Part shown: positions 1 through 6,790 of the stretch, piece by piece | Numbering within the stretch: position 1 is the stretch's first letter | Layout of the letters: each line of letters opens with the position of its first letter | NCBI GenBank assembly: GCA_030431355.1 | Contig: JAUIJG010000133.1 | Span: 1 to 12,526 of the forward strand | Direction: 5' to 3' | Origin: a bacterium | Lineage (GTDB): Bacteria; Cyanobacteriota; Vampirovibrionia; Obscuribacterales; Obscuribacteraceae | DNA length: 12,526 bases | Position numbers and translations under genes: made by a program | The notes under the pieces: generated by a model | Told to the model about the DNA's origin: nothing | Seen by the model: the letters and a program-made list of their open reading frames with translations, nothing else | Databases searched by the model: none

Positions 1-31
1 ACATATCAGTCTCTTCATTAAAAACAATGCT

Positions 32-60
32 TTGCCTGAAATCGCCCCGGAGAAGATAAA
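32..60 (+). promoter_or_regulatory. Possible promoter upstream of the MscS-type channel gene
   Basis: A TTGCCT -35-like hexamer (32-37) lies 17 bp before GATAAA (55-60); an overlapping TAAAAT (57-62) is an alternative -10 at 19 bp. It lies 30 bp upstream of the ATG at 91. Both hexamers are imperfect and the call rests only on spacing and resemblance to sigma-70 elements. The window begins at base 1, so a promoter further upstream cannot be excluded. Confidence 0.25.
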
Positions 61-90
61 ATTGATACCTGTCGATCAGGATTCCTATCC

Positions 91-1521
91 ATGCGTTCAA
101 AATTGAATCCACAATCAGTAAATAAGAAAGCCCTCTGGCAGACAATCTTCATCCTCGCCCTCTTCTTGATATTGAGCCAGGCAGATACATGTGCCGCAGA
201 TGAGGAAGGAGTTGGGCTCAAAACCGTCCCGGTCACAGACACCCAGACCAGTAAGGATTCAAGCCCGGAGACAGGATCTGCCCGGGACGAATTGGCGAAA
301 GAACCTGGCAAAGGGGATGAAAGCGATATCGCCCCCGGTAAAGCCGCAGAGACGGATTCAAAGTCAGAACCTGGCACGCAATCAAATAGAGACGAAAGCG
401 CAAATGCAGAAAATAGTTCCACTGACCAGAACGATACTTCTGGGGAACAATCCCAGCCAAATGAATTTGAAACTGAGTCTTACTCCCAGGATGAGCAAGA
501 GAAAGTAGAGGAGAAGCTCAAGAAGAAACCAGCCACCAGTCCTGTCCTGAGAATTCTGGAAAAGTCCACGGAATCCCTTATAAGAAGTCGCCAGGGGACC
601 AAGCCAACTAAGAAGCTGACAAAAGAAGAGATAAAGACTTCGCTCATAGACCTGCTTGTCGAAAGTGCCCTTAAGGTTACTTTGATAGTGGTACTTACTG
701 CAGTATCACTAACTCTTGCCAACATATTGAGCAAACGTGTCATAAAACTGATCTCCAAGGACAAACAAAGCTCTGAGCTAAAAAAACGTGCCACCACTCT
801 CAGTTCAGTTGTTCGCTATCTACTCATAGCAGGAATCCTTGCCACCTCCACAATCATGCTGCTAAAGGAGCTAAGAATCGATGTCGCTCCAATCATAGCC
901 GGTGCCGGTGTCCTTACCCTGGCGGCAGGTTTCGGCGCCCAGAGCCTGGTGAAAGATATTATTTCAGGTTTCTTTATCCTGCTGGAAGATCAAATCCGCG
1001 TGGGTGACGTAATCTCCATCGCCGACAAAAGAGGAACAGTGGAGAAAGTAACCTTGAGAATGGTTGCCTTGAGAGACGTAAGAGGAAACGTACACTATAT
1101 TCCCAGCGGCGAAATTTCGGTGGTTACCAACATGACCAAAGATTTTTCCCGGTATCTATTTGATATTGGTGTGGCTTACAAAGAGAACACCGACCATGTA
1201 ATCGAGCAGATGCGCCTGGTGGACGCGGACATGCATGCCGACGAGAACTTTGCCCCCCATATATCAGGCGACCTGGAAGTGATGGGAGTACATCGGTTTG
1301 AGAATTCAGCCGTGATAATTAGAGCCAGAATAAAAACCTCTCCCGGAAAACAATGGAAAGTGGGTAGAGAATACAATCGTCGGTTCAAACTGAAATTCGA
1401 TGAAGTAGGAATTGAAATTCCTTATCCGCATATGACGGTCTATCCAGGTTCAGGAAAAGATGGCAACGCTCCGAAATTCACACTTTCAATGACTGAAACA
1501 GAAGAAGAGAAAGAGAGCTAA
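91..1521 (+). CDS. MscS-family mechanosensitive ion channel with long acidic N-terminal extension
   Basis: A 476-residue membrane protein of the small-conductance mechanosensitive channel family, which opens under membrane tension to release solutes during osmotic downshock. A hydrophobic signal or anchor helix (about 16-30) is followed by a Ser/Glu/Asp-rich disordered stretch (about 36-150). Membrane helices follow at about 187-212 and 241-258, then the Gly/Ala-rich pore helix (about 264-300). The pore region runs into the MscS beta domain through 'RVGDVI' (303-308). The cytoplasmic vestibule ends in the family signature 'IEIPYPHMTVY' (441-451). With three core helices it is MscS-like, but longer than the 286-residue E. 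coli protein because of the N-terminal part. The ATG at 91 is preceded by AGGA with 9 bases between. A 159-bp gap separates it from the next gene, so co-transcription is uncertain. The family call is secure; ion selectivity and gating are unknown. Confidence 0.93.
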   Translation: MRSKLNPQSVNKKALWQTIFILALFLILSQADTCAADEEGVGLKTVPVTDTQTSKDSSPETGSARDELAKEPGKGDESDIAPGKAAETDSKSEPGTQSNRDESANAENSSTDQNDTSGEQSQPNEFETESYSQDEQEKVEEKLKKKPATSPVLRILEKSTESLIRSRQGTKPTKKLTKEEIKTSLIDLLVESALKVTLIVVLTAVSLTLANILSKRVIKLISKDKQSSELKKRATTLSSVVRYLLIAGILATSTIMLLKELRIDVAPIIAGAGVLTLAAGFGAQSLVKDIISGFFILLEDQIRVGDVISIADKRGTVEKVTLRMVALRDVRGNVHYIPSGEISVVTNMTKDFSRYLFDIGVAYKENTDHVIEQMRLVDADMHADENFAPHISGDLEVMGVHRFENSAVIIRARIKTSPGKQWKVGREYNRRFKLKFDEVGIEIPYPHMTVYPGSGKDGNAPKFTLSMTETEEEKES

Positions 1522-1572
1522 ACTGCGGTTTCGGTATCGAGCAAGAACAGATATTGCGACAGATATATTGAA

Positions 1573-1596
1573 TATACAAGAGGTGTAACTTGTATA
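1573..1596. repeat. Perfect 8-bp inverted repeat (tatacaag / cttgtata, 8-bp spacer)
   Basis: The arms at 1573-1580 and 1589-1596 are perfect reverse complements around the spacer aggtgtaa. No T-run follows, so this is not an intrinsic terminator for the upstream channel gene. It lies about 85 bp before the Sel1 gene. An operator for a dimeric regulator is the most reasonable reading; a weak A/U-rich RNA hairpin is the alternative. Confidence 0.4.
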
Positions 1597-1644
1597 CGCC
1601 CTGATAATTCCACGCCTCTGTTTTTAAATTCGGCCGATACTTGG

Positions 1645-1650
1645 CATAAT
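1645..1650 (+). promoter_or_regulatory. Possible -10 element (CATAAT) for the Sel1-repeat gene
   Basis: CATAAT matches five of six bases of the -10 consensus and would place the transcription start about 24 bases before the ATG at 1681. The -35 position is only T-rich (ttttaa, 1622-1627). The upstream inverted repeat at 1573-1596 would be correctly placed for an activator site. Support is weak. Confidence 0.22.
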
Positions 1651-1680
1651 GAAAAACAGCAAGCAAATTCAACGAGCAAG

Positions 1681-2403
1681 ATGAAAGCCCTGGCGAAAAC
1701 AAACATAGGCCAACTCTCAAGCAAGTTTTTAGTGCTTGTATTTCTGATGGCCACTTGCCAGATATGTTTATGCCCTCCTACCCTTTCCGCCTCCAAGTCA
1801 TCCCGGGCTCATAAAAGCTATAAGAGCTATAAAAAAGGATGCGGTCATATAAAGGGCGGCAGATTTAAGAAAGCGCACAAACATTTGAAAAAGGCGGCAG
1901 ACGATGGGGACGGTCGGGCTCAAACCTTGATGGGAATGCTGTACGAAAAAGGTGTAGGTGTCGAACAAGACACGGAAGCAGCCATATCGTACTACGAGAA
2001 GGCTGCCATCCAGGGAATTCCAGAGGCAGAATCCAGACTGGGGCACCTCTTGATGAGCCTGGAAAAGGAGAGCGAAGTAATTAGCCTCAAAACGGCGGAC
2101 TGGCTGAAAAGAGCCGCAGGACACGGTCAGGTGGAAGCCCAGCTAACCCTTGGAAAGATGGCTCTGAATGTAAAAAATTCTCCCATCACCCAGAACGAAG
2201 CAGTCTGGTATTTGCGAGACGCGGCCAAGAAAGGTAATAGTCAAGCAAAGAATATGCTCTCGAAAATCCCGAAGCCTCCATCCAGTGCTCTCGGCAACCC
2301 TGCCCAGCAGGTATCGGCCGGAGTTCAGGGACTGACAAAATCCTGGAAAGGTTACTCTGACCTGGCCAATTCCATTAATCAAGCGGCTACATACCGAAAA
2401 TAA
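1681..2403 (+). CDS. Exported Sel1-like repeat (TPR-type) protein
   Basis: A 240-residue protein with an N-terminal signal peptide: a basic start, then a hydrophobic core at about 15-36 ending near 'LSAS'. A Lys/Ser/Tyr/His-rich segment (about 39-70) follows, then about three Sel1-like repeats (about 77-112, 113-150, 151-187). Each repeat shows the usual A..xLG.....G pattern and helix-ending Ala-Ala-x-x-G, for example 'YYEKAAIQG' and 'LRDAAKKG'. Sel1 repeats form alpha/alpha superhelices that bind other proteins, so a periplasmic or surface scaffold role is expected; the partner is unknown. The hydrophobic segment contains cysteines, but 'MATC' does not match a standard lipobox, so a lipoprotein is unlikely. 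The ATG lacks a clear Shine-Dalgarno sequence (gagcaag precedes it). No earlier in-frame ATG exists; the ATG at 1649 is out of frame. It sits between the channel gene and clpC, with no visible functional link to either. Confidence 0.82.
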   Translation: MKALAKTNIGQLSSKFLVLVFLMATCQICLCPPTLSASKSSRAHKSYKSYKKGCGHIKGGRFKKAHKHLKKAADDGDGRAQTLMGMLYEKGVGVEQDTEAAISYYEKAAIQGIPEAESRLGHLLMSLEKESEVISLKTADWLKRAAGHGQVEAQLTLGKMALNVKNSPITQNEAVWYLRDAAKKGNSQAKNMLSKIPKPPSSALGNPAQQVSAGVQGLTKSWKGYSDLANSINQAATYRK

Positions 2404-2518
2404 GCAATAAAACTAAAGGCAAGTGTAAGACCCGGGACGAAAATCATCTCAAATGTTAGAATAAATCCTTAAATCAATTCACGTGGCACACTTTTAAGGT
2501 TTCCAATAGTCAAATATT

Positions 2519-5089
2519 ATGTTCGAACGATTTACAGAGAAGGCAATAAAAGTAATCATGCTTTCTCAAGAAGAAGCACGAAGACTCGGTCACAATTTCG
2601 TAAGCACGGAGCTTATCCTTCTGGGACTGATAGGTGAAGGCACCGGTATTGGTGCGAAAGTGCTCAAATCCATGGGTGTCAATCTAAAAGACGCCCGGGT
2701 AGAAATTGAAAAGATAATCGGTCGCGGCTCAGGCCACGTAGCCATTGAGATTCCTTTCACCCCTAGAGCCAAGCGTGTTCTTGAACTCTCCTGGGACGAA
2801 GCACGCCAACTCGGTCACAACTATATCGGTACCGAACACCTGCTCCTTGGTATCATCCGCGAAGGCGACGGTATCGCCTCCCGTGTGCTTGAAAAGATTG
2901 GGGTCGACATCGAGAAGCTCCGTCAGAGCACTCTGGAATTGATCGAGAGCAAGGGTGGTTCTACCTCTTCCAGCTCTTCATCGAGTCGTCAAAAAGGGAG
3001 AACAAAGTCTCCAACCCTGGACGAATACACCCGTGACCTGACTAACGAAGCTAAGCAAAGAAAGCTGGATCCTGTTGTCGGTCGATTGAAAGAGATCGAA
3101 AGAGTAATTCAAATTCTTGGAAGAAGAACGAAAAACAATCCGGTACTGCTTGGGGAGCCCGGAGTCGGCAAGACAGCCATCGCCGAAGCGCTGGCCATAA
3201 GAATCGCCAACAACGATATTCCGGAAATTCTTCTCGACAAAAGACTATGCCAGCTAGACATCGGTCTGCTTCTGGCAGGCACCAAATTTAGAGGCGAGTT
3301 CGAAGAACGCGTCAAAAAAATCATCGACGAAATCAAAGAAGCAAATGATGTAATTCTCGTTATCGACGAACTCCACAACATCGTCGGTGCCGGTGCTGCG
3401 GAAGGTTCCATCGACGCGGCCAACATCCTCAAGCCTTCTCTTTCCAGGGGTGAGCTGCAGTGTATTGGTGCAACCACCATCGATGAATATCGCAAACAGA
3501 TTGAGAAAGACGCCGCCTTAGAACGACGTTTTCAACCTATCATCGTCGACCCGCCATCGGCTGAAGAGAGTATCGAGATTCTTGAAGGGGTGCGCCACAA
3601 ATACGAAGAGCACCACCGTCTAATCATCGACGACGACGCCATCGAGCAAGCAGTCACCTTATCCCAGCGCTATATAACAGATCGATTTCTGCCGGATAAA
3701 GCCATCGATGTAATTGATGAAGCGGCATCCCGAGTTCGGTTGAGAGCAAGCTCCTTGCCGCCGGAAGGCAAAGAACTCAAGAAGAAGTTGAAAGACATCA
3801 AAGTCGAGAAAGAGACTGCGATTCGCAATCAAGAGTTTGAAGCCGCCGCCGACCTCAGAGAGAAAGAGAATAAGCTCAATGAAGAGCTGGCTGAAGTTCA
3901 AAAGGACAGACAGTCTAAACTCGAAACCGAAAAGCCGATTGTAACTGGCGAAGAGGTCACCCATGTGATCAGCAACTGGACTGGAATTCCATTGCTCAAA
4001 CTTTCTGAGACCGAATCGGAAAGACTGCTTCACATGTCCGATGAACTTCATGAACGAGTCATCGGTCAGGACGAAGCCGTAACCGCTGTCTGTAAAGCTA
4101 TTCGCCGGGCCAGAGTCGGTCTGAAGAACCCCAAACGACCGATTGGAAGCTTTATCTTCTCCGGTCCCACGGGTGTCGGTAAGACAGAGCTGGCAAAAGC
4201 CCTGGCAGATTATTTCTTCGGTTCCGAAGAGTCACTCTTGCGGGTGGACATGTCGGAATTCATGGAGCAACACACAACCTCCAAGCTGATCGGTTCTCCT
4301 CCCGGCTATGTCGGTTTTGAAGAAGGCGGTCAGCTGACAGAATCGGTAAGGCGTAAACCTTACTCCGTCGTGCTCTTCGATGAGATCGAGAAAGCTCACC
4401 CGGATGTTTTCAACGCTCTTCTGCAAATTCTTGACGATGGTCAGTTGACGGACAGTAAGGGAAGAAAAGTCGATTTCAAAAATACAATCATCATCATGAC
4501 CAGTAACACCGGTGCGGAATTTATCACCCGCACAAGGTTGGACCTTGGCTTCCAGGTGACTGTGGACAAAGAGAAACAGCACTCCGAGCAACACAAGAAG
4601 ATCAAGAGCCATGTGATGGACTCGATGAAGAAGACTTTTAGACCTGAGTTCCTCAACCGGGTAGATGAAATCATCATCTTCCAACAGCTAACCGATTCTG
4701 AGATTCGCGAGATAGTTGACATTATGTCCAGCGAACTCCAAAAGCGGGTGGCCGTGCAGGAGATGCGCCTGGAAGTGGAAGACAGCGCCAAGGATGTGAT
4801 AGCCAAAGAGGGTTATCAGCCGGAATATGGTGCCAGACCGCTTCGTAGAGCGATTCAAACACTTCTGGAAGATGGACTGGCTGAAGAGATGCTCCGGGGA
4901 GAATACAAACCTGGCGACATCATCGCCGCCTACGCCGAAGATGGCAAGATCAAATTCCGCAAAGACGGAAAGATTGAAGGTCATGACAGCGACAACGGTG
5001 CCGATAAAAAATCGGATGAAGCGGCCAAGAAAGAGAAAAAGAAAGACAAGGCCGAGACCAAAGCCGAAGAGTCCAAACAAAAGAGCTAA
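2519..5089 (+). CDS. clpC: ATP-dependent Clp protease ATP-binding subunit ClpC
   Basis: An 856-residue class I HSP100 AAA+ unfoldase that threads substrates into the ClpP peptidase in the cytoplasm. Domains in order: a double Clp-N repeat (about 1-145); a Ser-rich linker (150-156); NBD1 with Walker A GEPGVGKT (212-219), Walker B ending DE (283-284) and an Arg finger near R336/R337; a coiled-coil middle domain with a UVR-like motif (about 420-470); and NBD2 with Walker A GPTGVGKT (549-556), Walker B VVLFDE (617-622) and sensor-2 GAR (771-773). LGF at 676-678 occupies the ClpP-docking loop position (VGF or IGF in relatives), so ClpP coupling is expected. All catalytic motifs are intact. The C-terminus (about 820-856) is a Lys/Glu/Asp/Ala-rich charged tail. 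The start is the canonical family N-terminus '[15 protein letters not shown]', although no Shine-Dalgarno sequence is visible before the ATG. No mcsA, mcsB or ctsR lies upstream, unlike the Firmicutes operon and as in cyanobacteria. Confidence 0.98.
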   Translation: MFERFTEKAIKVIMLSQEEARRLGHNFVSTELILLGLIGEGTGIGAKVLKSMGVNLKDARVEIEKIIGRGSGHVAIEIPFTPRAKRVLELSWDEARQLGHNYIGTEHLLLGIIREGDGIASRVLEKIGVDIEKLRQSTLELIESKGGSTSSSSSSSRQKGRTKSPTLDEYTRDLTNEAKQRKLDPVVGRLKEIERVIQILGRRTKNNPVLLGEPGVGKTAIAEALAIRIANNDIPEILLDKRLCQLDIGLLLAGTKFRGEFEERVKKIIDEIKEANDVILVIDELHNIVGAGAAEGSIDAANILKPSLSRGELQCIGATTIDEYRKQIEKDAALERRFQPIIVDPPSAEESIEILEGVRHKYEEHHRLIIDDDAIEQAVTLSQRYITDRFLPDKAIDVIDEAASRVRLRASSLPPEGKELKKKLKDIKVEKETAIRNQEFEAAADLREKENKLNEELAEVQKDRQSKLETEKPIVTGEEVTHVISNWTGIPLLKLSETESERLLHMSDELHERVIGQDEAVTAVCKAIRRARVGLKNPKRPIGSFIFSGPTGVGKTELAKALADYFFGSEESLLRVDMSEFMEQHTTSKLIGSPPGYVGFEEGGQLTESVRRKPYSVVLFDEIEKAHPDVFNALLQILDDGQLTDSKGRKVDFKNTIIIMTSNTGAEFITRTRLDLGFQVTVDKEKQHSEQHKKIKSHVMDSMKKTFRPEFLNRVDEIIIFQQLTDSEIREIVDIMSSELQKRVAVQEMRLEVEDSAKDVIAKEGYQPEYGARPLRRAIQTLLEDGLAEEMLRGEYKPGDIIAAYAEDGKIKFRKDGKIEGHDSDNGADKKSDEAAKKEKKKDKAETKAEESKQKS

Positions 5090-5114
5090 TAAGGCTTGTG
5101 TTTGTTATATTATA

Positions 5115-5219
5115 GGAGGAGATTCAGAGTTGAATTTCTCCGGAGGCAGGCGGGCAGTTGCAGATTTTTATCGCCTTTGTTTTTCTATCCATGGCTTTCT
5201 TCGCAGAGCCTATATTTGA
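5115..5219 (+). other. Possible short TTG-initiated leader ORF with a strong Shine-Dalgarno sequence
   Basis: GGAGGAG (5115-5121) lies 8 bases before a TTG at 5130. From that TTG a 29-codon frame runs to TGA at 5217-5219, overlapping the start of the DUF3592-like gene in another frame. The peptide would be basic and unremarkable. Either this is a translated leader that influences the overlapping gene, or the purine run is chance in a 68-bp gap. The second Shine-Dalgarno sequence (5142-5146) fits the real gene better. I do not claim it as a gene. Confidence 0.2.
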
Positions 5220-5700
5220 GCACTTTCCAAGTGTTTCAAGGGATGTACGTTCCGTACTCGACGACTTTGGAAAAGGCGATCCGAAGAAGATAATCCATTA
5301 CCATCAGGCCACGGCTACAATCATGGAGCATGGGCCGGACTCCGCCAAGATCAAATACCCCATTGACGGCTATATCATGGCCACGGGGATAAGTGCCAGA
5401 AACGCGGAAGAGAGAAGCTTGTTGAACAGGCTACCGAATGGTTCTTCCATGGTCGTTTTCTACGATGCGGTAAACCCGACCATCGTAGTAATGCAACCCA
5501 CCTACAATTATGCTCGACAACAGATGAAAGGGGTGAGCATACCTAAAGGTGGATACGGAGCGCGGAAAGGGAAGAAGCACTTTGTGACCGGTTATGGCAC
5601 CAGTAAGAAGATAAACTATTTCCGCATAGGTTGCATTTTGCTCGGCTTCGCTCTGCTATTCAACGGAGCCCGTGCCCTCAAATCGGATCACCAGATATAG
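5158..5700 (+). CDS. Small membrane protein resembling DUF3592
   Basis: A 180-residue protein bounded by two hydrophobic helices: residues 1-17 (signal anchor) and about 151-173, followed by a short polar tail. The soluble part between them carries the DUF3592-type pattern. This is a beta-rich stretch beginning 'ATATIMEHG', then 'GSSMVVFYDAVNPTIVVMQP' (95-114), which recalls the family's G..v.V.YdP.nP..s.L.p element. The function of DUF3592 proteins is unknown; the topology predicts an extracytoplasmic domain. I chose the TTG at 5158 because it completes the N-terminal hydrophobic helix and follows GGAGG (5142-5146) by 11 bases. The in-frame ATG at 5191 has no nearby ribosome site and would shorten that helix. 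It lies 68 bp after clpC with no terminator between, so read-through from clpC is likely. The stop is 3 bp from that of the convergent yaiI-type gene. Confidence 0.72.
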   Translation: MQIFIAFVFLSMAFFAEPIFEHFPSVSRDVRSVLDDFGKGDPKKIIHYHQATATIMEHGPDSAKIKYPIDGYIMATGISARNAEERSLLNRLPNGSSMVVFYDAVNPTIVVMQPTYNYARQQMKGVSIPKGGYGARKGKKHFVTGYGTSKKINYFRIGCILLGFALLFNGARALKSDHQI

Positions 5701-5703
5701 TAT

Positions 5704-6168
5704 CTACTTTCTGCCATCCTTTGAAATCAGGCGAGTTAGCTCCCGGTCGAAGGCTGAGGCGAATAGTCTTTTGTCTTTCTGAGAATACGGTCTGCCGCCG
5801 GAGGAGACCTCTCCTTGATCCCGTAAGTCAGTCATGAGATCCCTGGTGGCAAGCACCTCGTTGATATTGTCCTCGCAAAAGAGCGTACCGCGATGATCGA
5901 TAACTGTCAGCCGACCGTCCACTAGATTTTTTGCCAGGGGTATATCTGCGGTAATAGCCAGATCTCCCGGCTCAGACTCCTGGTGAATATATTCGTCCGC
6001 CGCATCGAGAGCCCCGCCCACCAACTTGAACTTCAAATAAGGTGATTCGTATAGTTGGATTGGCTGATTGGCCACAAAGACCGCCTCCACCTTCCTTCTG
6101 GCAGCAGCCAGCGAGACAATCTCTTTCACCGGATTGGGGCAAGCGTCAGCATCGACCCAGATTTTCAT
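5704..6168 (-). CDS. yaiI: YaiI/YqxD family protein (UPF0178, DUF188)
   Basis: A 154-residue cytoplasmic protein of usual family length (E. coli YaiI is 152). It has the diagnostic N-terminus 'IWVDADACPNPVKE' (3-16), with D6, D8 and C10 at the conserved acidic/Cys site. 'GDLAITADIPLA' (68-79) and 'GGRPYSQKDKRLFA' (124-137) are the other two family blocks. The family is widely conserved with a PIN/NYN-like fold expected from the acidic residues; a nuclease-like role is inference and the biochemical function is not established. The open frame extends upstream to about 6348, but the true start is the ATG at 6166-6168. It begins the conserved motif directly and is preceded by AGGAG (6180-6176) with 7 bases between. 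It is divergent from the small exported protein gene and convergent with the DUF3592-like gene. Confidence 0.93.
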   Translation of the reverse strand: MKIWVDADACPNPVKEIVSLAAARRKVEAVFVANQPIQLYESPYLKFKLVGGALDAADEYIHQESEPGDLAITADIPLAKNLVDGRLTVIDHRGTLFCEDNINEVLATRDLMTDLRDQGEVSSGGRPYSQKDKRLFASAFDRELTRLISKDGRK

Positions 6169-6253
6169 AAATATACTCCTAAAACTAAGTCGGATCGTGT
6201 CAAAATAGATGGTCAAGATTTCAATCTGGAGTAAGGACAAGGATACTTTAGCG

Positions 6254-6790
6254 ATGGGAAATCTACATTCGATAGTGCTTTCTCTAGGATTCGCCTTCTT
6301 TCTGTGTGTTTTCGGCGGAGCTGCTTTCAGCCAGAACGTCGGCCACACGAATCATTCCCTGATGATGGACATGCACAATGTGGCACAGGTTATGAAAGCT
6401 TACTACAGATCCCATAAGAAGTTACCAAGTGATGCATCATCTCTTGATGGACTGCTCTATTCTCTTTATAAAAAATCTTCCGAATACAATCCGGTCAAAC
6501 CATTACCGATGCCGAACAGCAACGGTCCCTACCGCAAGCTGGGAAGATTTCAAATAGAGTTCAACCAAAATATAGAACAGGATAGTAACGTGAATATCCT
6601 CTGGCGTCAGAGTCCGCCTAACACATGGAGAGGAAGCTCGGGCACAATCGGAATTATCTCAAGCGGAAACACAAATTTCCTTGTCTATGCCATAGGAGAA
6701 GACGGTAATCCTATTCGCTCAGGTAACGGACAAACAATCTACCAGACCTACAATTGCCATGAAGGAACCTCCGATGAGAGACTCTTCTAA
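6254..6790 (+). CDS. Small exported protein of unknown function, weakly pseudopilin-like
   Basis: A 178-residue protein (193 if read from the ATG at 6209). I prefer the ATG at 6254 because AAGGA (6239-6243) lies 10 bases before it and it begins a clean signal peptide: hydrophobic core about 5-24, likely cleavage after 'AAFS'. The ATG at 6209 has no Shine-Dalgarno sequence and adds a charged extension. The mature part begins with an amphipathic helix containing 'VAQVMKAYYRSHKKLPSD' (43-60), a pattern seen after the N-terminal helix of type II secretion pseudopilins. The C-terminal half is beta-rich with 'VYAIGEDGNPI' (144-154). There is no prepilin peptidase site (no G/FxxxE before the hydrophobic core), so it is not a typical pilin. 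Its last 17 bases overlap the caspase-family gene, indicating translational coupling. The function is not recognised. Confidence 0.68.
   Translation: MGNLHSIVLSLGFAFFLCVFGGAAFSQNVGHTNHSLMMDMHNVAQVMKAYYRSHKKLPSDASSLDGLLYSLYKKSSEYNPVKPLPMPNSNGPYRKLGRFQIEFNQNIEQDSNVNILWRQSPPNTWRGSSGTIGIISSGNTNFLVYAIGEDGNPIRSGNGQTIYQTYNCHEGTSDERLF

Noticed and set aside
18..422. Minus-strand 134-residue frame at the left end
   Set aside because: It is a shadow of the channel gene's low-complexity region; it has no motif and no ribosome site.
1756..1775. Lipobox in the Sel1 protein ('MATCQICLC')
   Set aside because: The residues before Cys do not fit L-[AS]-[GA]-C, and the cysteines lie inside the hydrophobic core.
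2484..2498. TGGCAC upstream of clpC as a sigma-54 -24 element
   Set aside because: After the required five bases the -12 position reads TAAG, not TTGC.
2508..2515. agtcaaat before clpC as a CtsR operator
   Set aside because: CtsR sites need a direct repeat of the heptamer; only one half is present and no ctsR gene is nearby.
6198..6203. Perfect TTGACA on the minus strand before the yaiI-type gene
   Set aside because: No -10 hexamer lies at 15-19 bp; the position falls on the AGGAG ribosome site, and the only TATATT is at 22 bp, touching the start codon.
6169..6348. N-terminal extension of the YaiI-type frame to base 6348
   Set aside because: It would add 60 residues not seen in the family and run across the divergent gene's start; the strong ribosome site supports the ATG at 6166-6168.
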